A stretch of DNA of 33,694 bases from CAZVWH01 sp964631175 (GTDB taxonomy: Bacteria > Planctomycetota > Phycisphaerae > Sedimentisphaerales > Anaerobacaceae). Positions 30,643 through 33,694 of this stretch are shown one piece after another. The notes beneath the pieces are model-generated. The model had not been told where the DNA came from. It saw only the letters and a program-made list of their open reading frames with translations, and searched no databases. The stretch lies in contig CAZVWH010000022.1 in NCBI GenBank assembly GCA_964631175.1, positions 1 through 33,694 on the forward strand, in the 5' to 3' direction. The position numbers and the translations under genes were made by a program. Each line of letters opens with the position of its first letter. Positions within the stretch are counted from its first letter, which is position 1.

Positions 30643-30694
30643 AACCCCCCAATAAACCTGTCCTGAGCATGGTCGAAGGATTGGGGGGCTAAAC
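30643..30694 (+). repeat. Composite repeat between ruvC and ruvA
   Basis: Outer stem CCCCCCAAT (30645-30653) with ATTGGGGGG (30680-30688) and the CTAAA tail of the RAYT-linked family. The loop carries CCTGTCCTGAGCATGGTCGA then AGGATT, a copy of the family seen at 22354 and 25614. One element appears nested in another. Confidence 0.7.
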
Positions 30695-30709
30695 ACCCAT
30701 TTCTCATGC

Positions 30710-31228
30710 TCACTTTTGAGATTGTAGGGTGGGGCTTGCCCCACCAACCAAAATATTGCTCACCTCATTTGCACAGCACAGCGCCGCTGCTATGGCATCA
30801 GCCACATCGCTCGGCTCAGGAAGCTGCGGCAGGGACAAAATTGTTTGAATAGTCTTTTGTATCTGCTCCTTTGACGCCCTGCCGTTGCCCGTGATTGATT
30901 TTTTTATACGAGTTGCGCTAAAGCTCTTAACCTCGATGCCGGCCTGTGCGCATCGTTGTAATATAACACCTCTTGCATGTCCCATCAATATCGCTGTCCT
31001 CGGATGTGTATAGTGCGAGTATAACTGCTCTACTGCAACCATCCCAGGCCTGAGCTTCTCTAAAAGTAAATCTACATCCTCGGCTATTTGATTTAACTTA
31101 GCTTCTATTGACAAGTCGCTGGATGTTTTGAAAACACCCGCCTCAATAAGCCTTTCCGTATCTCGATCTGCCTCCAGACAAGCATATCCGCATACTTGCA
31201 GACCCGGGTCGATGCCAAGGATTCTCAT
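30710..31228 (-). CDS. ruvC: Holliday junction resolvase RuvC
   Basis: 172-aa nuclease that cuts Holliday junctions. Catalytic acids sit in ILGIDPG, VAVEQLY and DVADAIAAAL. SATRIKKSITGNGRASKEQI matches the DNA-binding region. ATG at 31228 overlaps the cysS stop as ATGA, with GGAG (31235-31238) six bases upstream, so translation is probably coupled to cysS. The normal family end is near the ANEVSN position. The last dozen residues (VGGASPTLQSQK) are encoded by a hairpin repeat at 30728-30745 and look acquired. Confidence 0.95.
   Translation of the reverse strand: MRILGIDPGLQVCGYACLEADRDTERLIEAGVFKTSSDLSIEAKLNQIAEDVDLLLEKLRPGMVAVEQLYSHYTHPRTAILMGHARGVILQRCAQAGIEVKSFSATRIKKSITGNGRASKEQIQKTIQTILSLPQLPEPSDVADAIAAALCCANEVSNILVGGASPTLQSQK
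30728..30745 (-). repeat. Hairpin repeat encoding the RuvC tail
   Basis: GGTGGGGC TT GCCCCACC, a perfect 8-bp stem. It lies inside the last codons of ruvC and is immediately preceded on the plus strand by TGTAG. Confidence 0.75.
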
Positions 31229-32703
31229 TTCCATCTCCACTCGGTTCCGTCAGGCTTATCTTCCAAGACAATGCCGATATCCTCTAAACGGTTGCGTATA
31301 TTATCCGCTTTTGCATATTTTTTCTCTTTTCGAGCGTCTCTGCGCTGTTCAACCACGATGTCAACCAGCTTGCTAACGAGTTCGTCATTGGCCTGTCCGG
31401 TTTGAAGATATTCGTCTTTTACGATACCCAAGACATCTCCGCCTAATCGGCTAAACAAAACTTCCACCGCGTTAAAGGTTGCTTTTGTTGTTTTGTTATC
31501 TTCGAGCAGTTTGTTTGCCAGTCGAACCAGCTCAAATAGAACCGACAGTGCGATGGAGGTATTCAAATCGTCATTCATTGCCGCTTCGAATTTTTCCCTC
31601 AATTGGGTGAGCTGCTCTGCAATTTCGCCGTCAAGCTCTCCATGACGGGCCTGAGCCATTTTTTTCCGCACCTCTTTGACCGTTTCGGCAATTTTTTGGT
31701 TTCCACTCTGGGCCCCATACAGAGCCGCATCTGAAAAATCCAGCGGGCTTCGATAGTGGCTGTTAAGAACCAATTGCCTTATAGCAAGCGGTTCGTAAGC
31801 TCTGGTTAATCTTTCGTGGGCACCGGAAAAGGCTTGTTTTAAATTAATAAAGTTATTGAGACTTCGGCTCATTTTCTGGCTGTCCACGGTTACCATATTA
31901 TTATGAATCCAATAGCGGACGAACGGCACACCGTTTGCAGCCTCCGATTGAGCTATCTCGCATTCATGGTGTGGAAACTGGTTATCGAGTCCACCGCCAT
32001 GTATATCGATGGTCTTACCTAAATATTTCATAGCCATCACTGAGCATTCTACATGCCAGCCTGGAAAGCCCATCCCCCATGGGCTCGGCCACTGCATAAT
32101 GTGGTTCGGCTCGGCTTTCTTCCAGAGTGCAAAATCAACCGGATTCTTTTTATCGGGTGAGACCTCCACACGGGCGCCGGCTAACATTTCTTCTGTATTT
32201 CTACCGGAAAGTTTCCCATAGTTTTTGAACTTCGCAGTCTCGAAATAGACCGAGCCGTTAGCTTCGTAGGCGTAACCTTTCTCCAGAAGCGTCTTGACCA
32301 GCTCTATCTGCTCAACTATATGACCGGTCGCACGTGGGCTGATATCCGGCCGAACGCAGTTGAGCTCGTCCATATCCTCAAAGTAATTGCGGGTATAGAA
32401 CTCTGCCACGGCCATCGGGTGTTTACGCTCTCTTGCAGCGGCTACCATCATTCGGTCTTGGCCTTCCTGGGCATCGCCGAGCAAATGGCCGACATCGGTT
32501 ATATTCTGTACGTAGGTGACACTATATCCGAGGTAGCGTAGATAGCGGACCAGGACATCGAAGCTTACATAGCTTTTTGCATGTCCTAAATGTGTTTCTC
32601 CATATACGGTTGGCCCACAGACATATATACCAACCTTGCCTTCTTCCAACGGCTTGAATTCCTCTTTTCTCCTCGTCAAGCTATTATAAAGGCTCAATCC
32701 CAT
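31225..32703 (-). CDS. cysS: Cysteinyl-tRNA synthetase
   Basis: 492-aa class I synthetase that charges tRNA-Cys. The HIGH-type motif is THLGHAKS and the KMSKS loop is KMSRS. Zinc ligands appear as YVCGPTVYG, HVECSVM and HHECEIAQ. FPGWHVECSVMAMKYLG and the WIHNN segment recognise cysteine. The C-terminal region about 340-492 is the anticodon-binding DALR part. Full length. It shares an ATGA overlap with ruvC and follows ispF after a 151-base gap holding a palindromic repeat. Confidence 0.97.
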   Translation of the reverse strand: MGLSLYNSLTRRKEEFKPLEEGKVGIYVCGPTVYGETHLGHAKSYVSFDVLVRYLRYLGYSVTYVQNITDVGHLLGDAQEGQDRMMVAAARERKHPMAVAEFYTRNYFEDMDELNCVRPDISPRATGHIVEQIELVKTLLEKGYAYEANGSVYFETAKFKNYGKLSGRNTEEMLAGARVEVSPDKKNPVDFALWKKAEPNHIMQWPSPWGMGFPGWHVECSVMAMKYLGKTIDIHGGGLDNQFPHHECEIAQSEAANGVPFVRYWIHNNMVTVDSQKMSRSLNNFINLKQAFSGAHERLTRAYEPLAIRQLVLNSHYRSPLDFSDAALYGAQSGNQKIAETVKEVRKKMAQARHGELDGEIAEQLTQLREKFEAAMNDDLNTSIALSVLFELVRLANKLLEDNKTTKATFNAVEVLFSRLGGDVLGIVKDEYLQTGQANDELVSKLVDIVVEQRRDARKEKKYAKADNIRNRLEDIGIVLEDKPDGTEWRWK

Positions 32704-32712
32704 AATAGTTTC

Positions 32713-32849
32713 TTAAATCCTAAATTCTAATATCTAAATCCTAAATAAATCCAAAATTCAAATATCAAATGTTCAAAACAAATTGTTTGGAATTTTGCAT
32801 TTTAGTCATTTGAATTTGTTTAGTGCTTAGGATTTCGAATTTAGTGTTT
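32713..32849 (-). repeat. About 140-base palindromic element with heptad arms, copy 2
   Basis: Heptads AATCCTA, AATTCTA, ATATCTA, AATCCTA in the left arm; right arm has TTTAGTGCTTAGGATTTCGA then ATTTAGTG. The left 33 bases (32713-32745) are the exact reverse complement of 26594-26626 in copy 1. It fills the gap between the cysS start and the ispF stop. Confidence 0.85.
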
Positions 32850-32854
32850 TTTTA

Positions 32855-33367
32855 TCATAGTGTTCTTCTTTTCTTTTTTCTTAAAAGCGCTATTGCCGTA
32901 GCAGCTATTGCCTGGCCGGTCCCTATGTCGCCGAGCGCTTCGTTTGTTTTTGCCTTTACATTCACGGCGGTAAAATCAATTCCTAAAAGCCCGGCAATGC
33001 AGCGTTTAATTTGTCCTTTGAACGGCTCAAGTCGCGGCTGCTCTATGTGTATTATCACATCAATATTAACCACCTGCCATTTTTTTTCTTCGAGTTTTTC
33101 TTTTACGATAAGCACAAGCTCTTTACTGTCAGCATCCATCCACTGTGGATCCGTATCTGGGAACAACGTCCCTATGTCGCCCATACCGCTTGCCCCCAGC
33201 AGAGCATCAATGACGGCATGTAAGCCCACATCACCATCGCTGTGGCCGGCAAGGCCCGCGGGATACGGCACATAAACTCCGCCGAGCATCAGCTTTCCTG
33301 CCTCAGCGAACCTGTGTATATCGGTGCCGATACCGGTTCGATATTCAGCCTCTGGCTCTCCAATCAC
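32855..33367 (-). CDS. ispF: 2-C-methyl-D-erythritol 2,4-cyclodiphosphate synthase
   Basis: 170-aa enzyme of the MEP isoprenoid pathway that cyclises CDP-methylerythritol phosphate. GTDIHRF carries the metal D and H, and LAGHSDGDVGLHAVIDALLGA the third metal ligand. IGTLFPDTDPQW and VNVKAKTNEALG are the remaining family motifs. Normal length. The start is GTG at 33367 overlapping the hisB stop as GTGA, which suggests translational coupling. No membrane segments; cytoplasmic trimer in the family. Confidence 0.95.
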   Translation of the reverse strand: MIGEPEAEYRTGIGTDIHRFAEAGKLMLGGVYVPYPAGLAGHSDGDVGLHAVIDALLGASGMGDIGTLFPDTDPQWMDADSKELVLIVKEKLEEKKWQVVNIDVIIHIEQPRLEPFKGQIKRCIAGLLGIDFTAVNVKAKTNEALGDIGTGQAIAATAIALLRKKKRRTL

Positions 33368-33694
33368 AGCTTTCCCTTCGTGCTGGGGACGTCCGTCCCG
33401 ACAATTTTTACAGCTTCAGCAAGTGCCTGACCGATCGCCTTGAAAATCGCCTCGGCAATATGATGGCTGTTTATGCCATACGGCACATTTACATGCAGAT
33501 TAAATTTGCCGGCATTCGAGAAGCTGCGCAGCAGCTCCTGCAAACATTCGACATCAAAGTCACCGATTTTATCTGTTCGATATTCGACGTTATACACACA
33601 ATTAGGTCGCCCGGATAAATCCACCGACACATTTGCCAAAGCATCCTCCATCGGCACAGAGCTATGGCCGTATCGGGCAATGCCCTTCTTATCG
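33364..33694 (-). CDS. hisB: Imidazoleglycerol-phosphate dehydratase HisB (5' end beyond window)
   Basis: C-terminal 109 residues of the sixth-step histidine biosynthesis enzyme. Visible: DKKGIARYGHSSVPMEDAL at the window edge, VDLSGRPNCVYN, and INSHHIAEAIFKAIGQALAEAV with the HH..E manganese-binding motif, then PSTKGKL at the end. The reading frame continues past 33694, so the start is outside. It overlaps ispF by four bases. Confidence 0.95.
   Translation of the reverse strand, partial: DKKGIARYGHSSVPMEDALANVSVDLSGRPNCVYNVEYRTDKIGDFDVECLQELLRSFSNAGKFNLHVNVPYGINSHHIAEAIFKAIGQALAEAVKIVGTDVPSTKGKL

Noticed and set aside
32062..32084. Palindrome AGCCCATCCCCCATGGGCT in cysS
   Set aside because: The encoded PSPWGMGFPGWHVEC is a conserved synthetase motif, so the palindrome is coincidental.

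Overview
The window reads as a chromosomal segment of a Gram-negative-type bacterium with a lipid A and heptose-containing outer membrane. The best guess is a planctomycete of the Phycisphaerae/Sedimentisphaerales kind. That placement is inferred from the LPS heptose genes beside phosphorylases, the style of the IS200-like protein, moderate GC and heavy loading with small palindromic repeats. It was not tested by phylogeny. I see no rRNA, tRNA or CRISPR array.

Layout. Positions 1-353 hold the start of plsY (minus strand). Positions 449-12640 are an envelope cluster: one plus-strand glycosyltransferase, then a minus-strand run transcribed right to left. That run is idh, lepB, lpxK, hldE, gmhA, gmhB, a heptosyltransferase-sugar kinase fusion, a WaaG-like glycosyltransferase and a double-kinase protein. 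Together they make ADP-heptose, phosphorylate lipid A at the 4' position, and build and probably phosphorylate the inner core. Positions 12711-13285 hold an IS200-like/RAYT protein between inverted hairpins. Positions 13480-18296 hold two convergent disaccharide phosphorylases, GH94 and GH112. Positions 18785-22150 hold two tandem cation/proton antiporters with CBS tails. Positions 22403-28772 are a plus-strand housekeeping run (cdsA, phoH, pgpH-like, ybeY, corC, recO). Positions 28873-33694 are a minus-strand run (hisB, ispF, cysS, ruvC, ruvA, ruvB).

The most striking theme is repeat invasion. At least five families of short palindromic or tandem elements occupy the intergenic gaps: a RAYT-linked C-run hairpin with a CTAAA tail, a roughly 110-bp element ending in CATTGCGA, a roughly 140-bp element with heptad arms, a CTGAGC..TCGAAGG element, and simple heptamer arrays. 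Several copies appear to sit in frame inside essential genes: the heptosyltransferase-kinase, lpxK, recO, the pgpH-like gene and the GH94 gene. Others supply the C-terminal ends of ruvC, ybeY and the RAYT gene. This resembles Rickettsia palindromic elements and cyanobacterial heptanucleotide repeats, but here several families appear together. A second theme is altered domain architecture: fused or doubled sugar kinases, a membrane-anchored GmhB without its zinc cysteines, a PgpH-like protein without its extracytoplasmic domain, a YbeY with the third metal histidine replaced by aspartate, and a GH112 gene with a sharply GC-rich middle.
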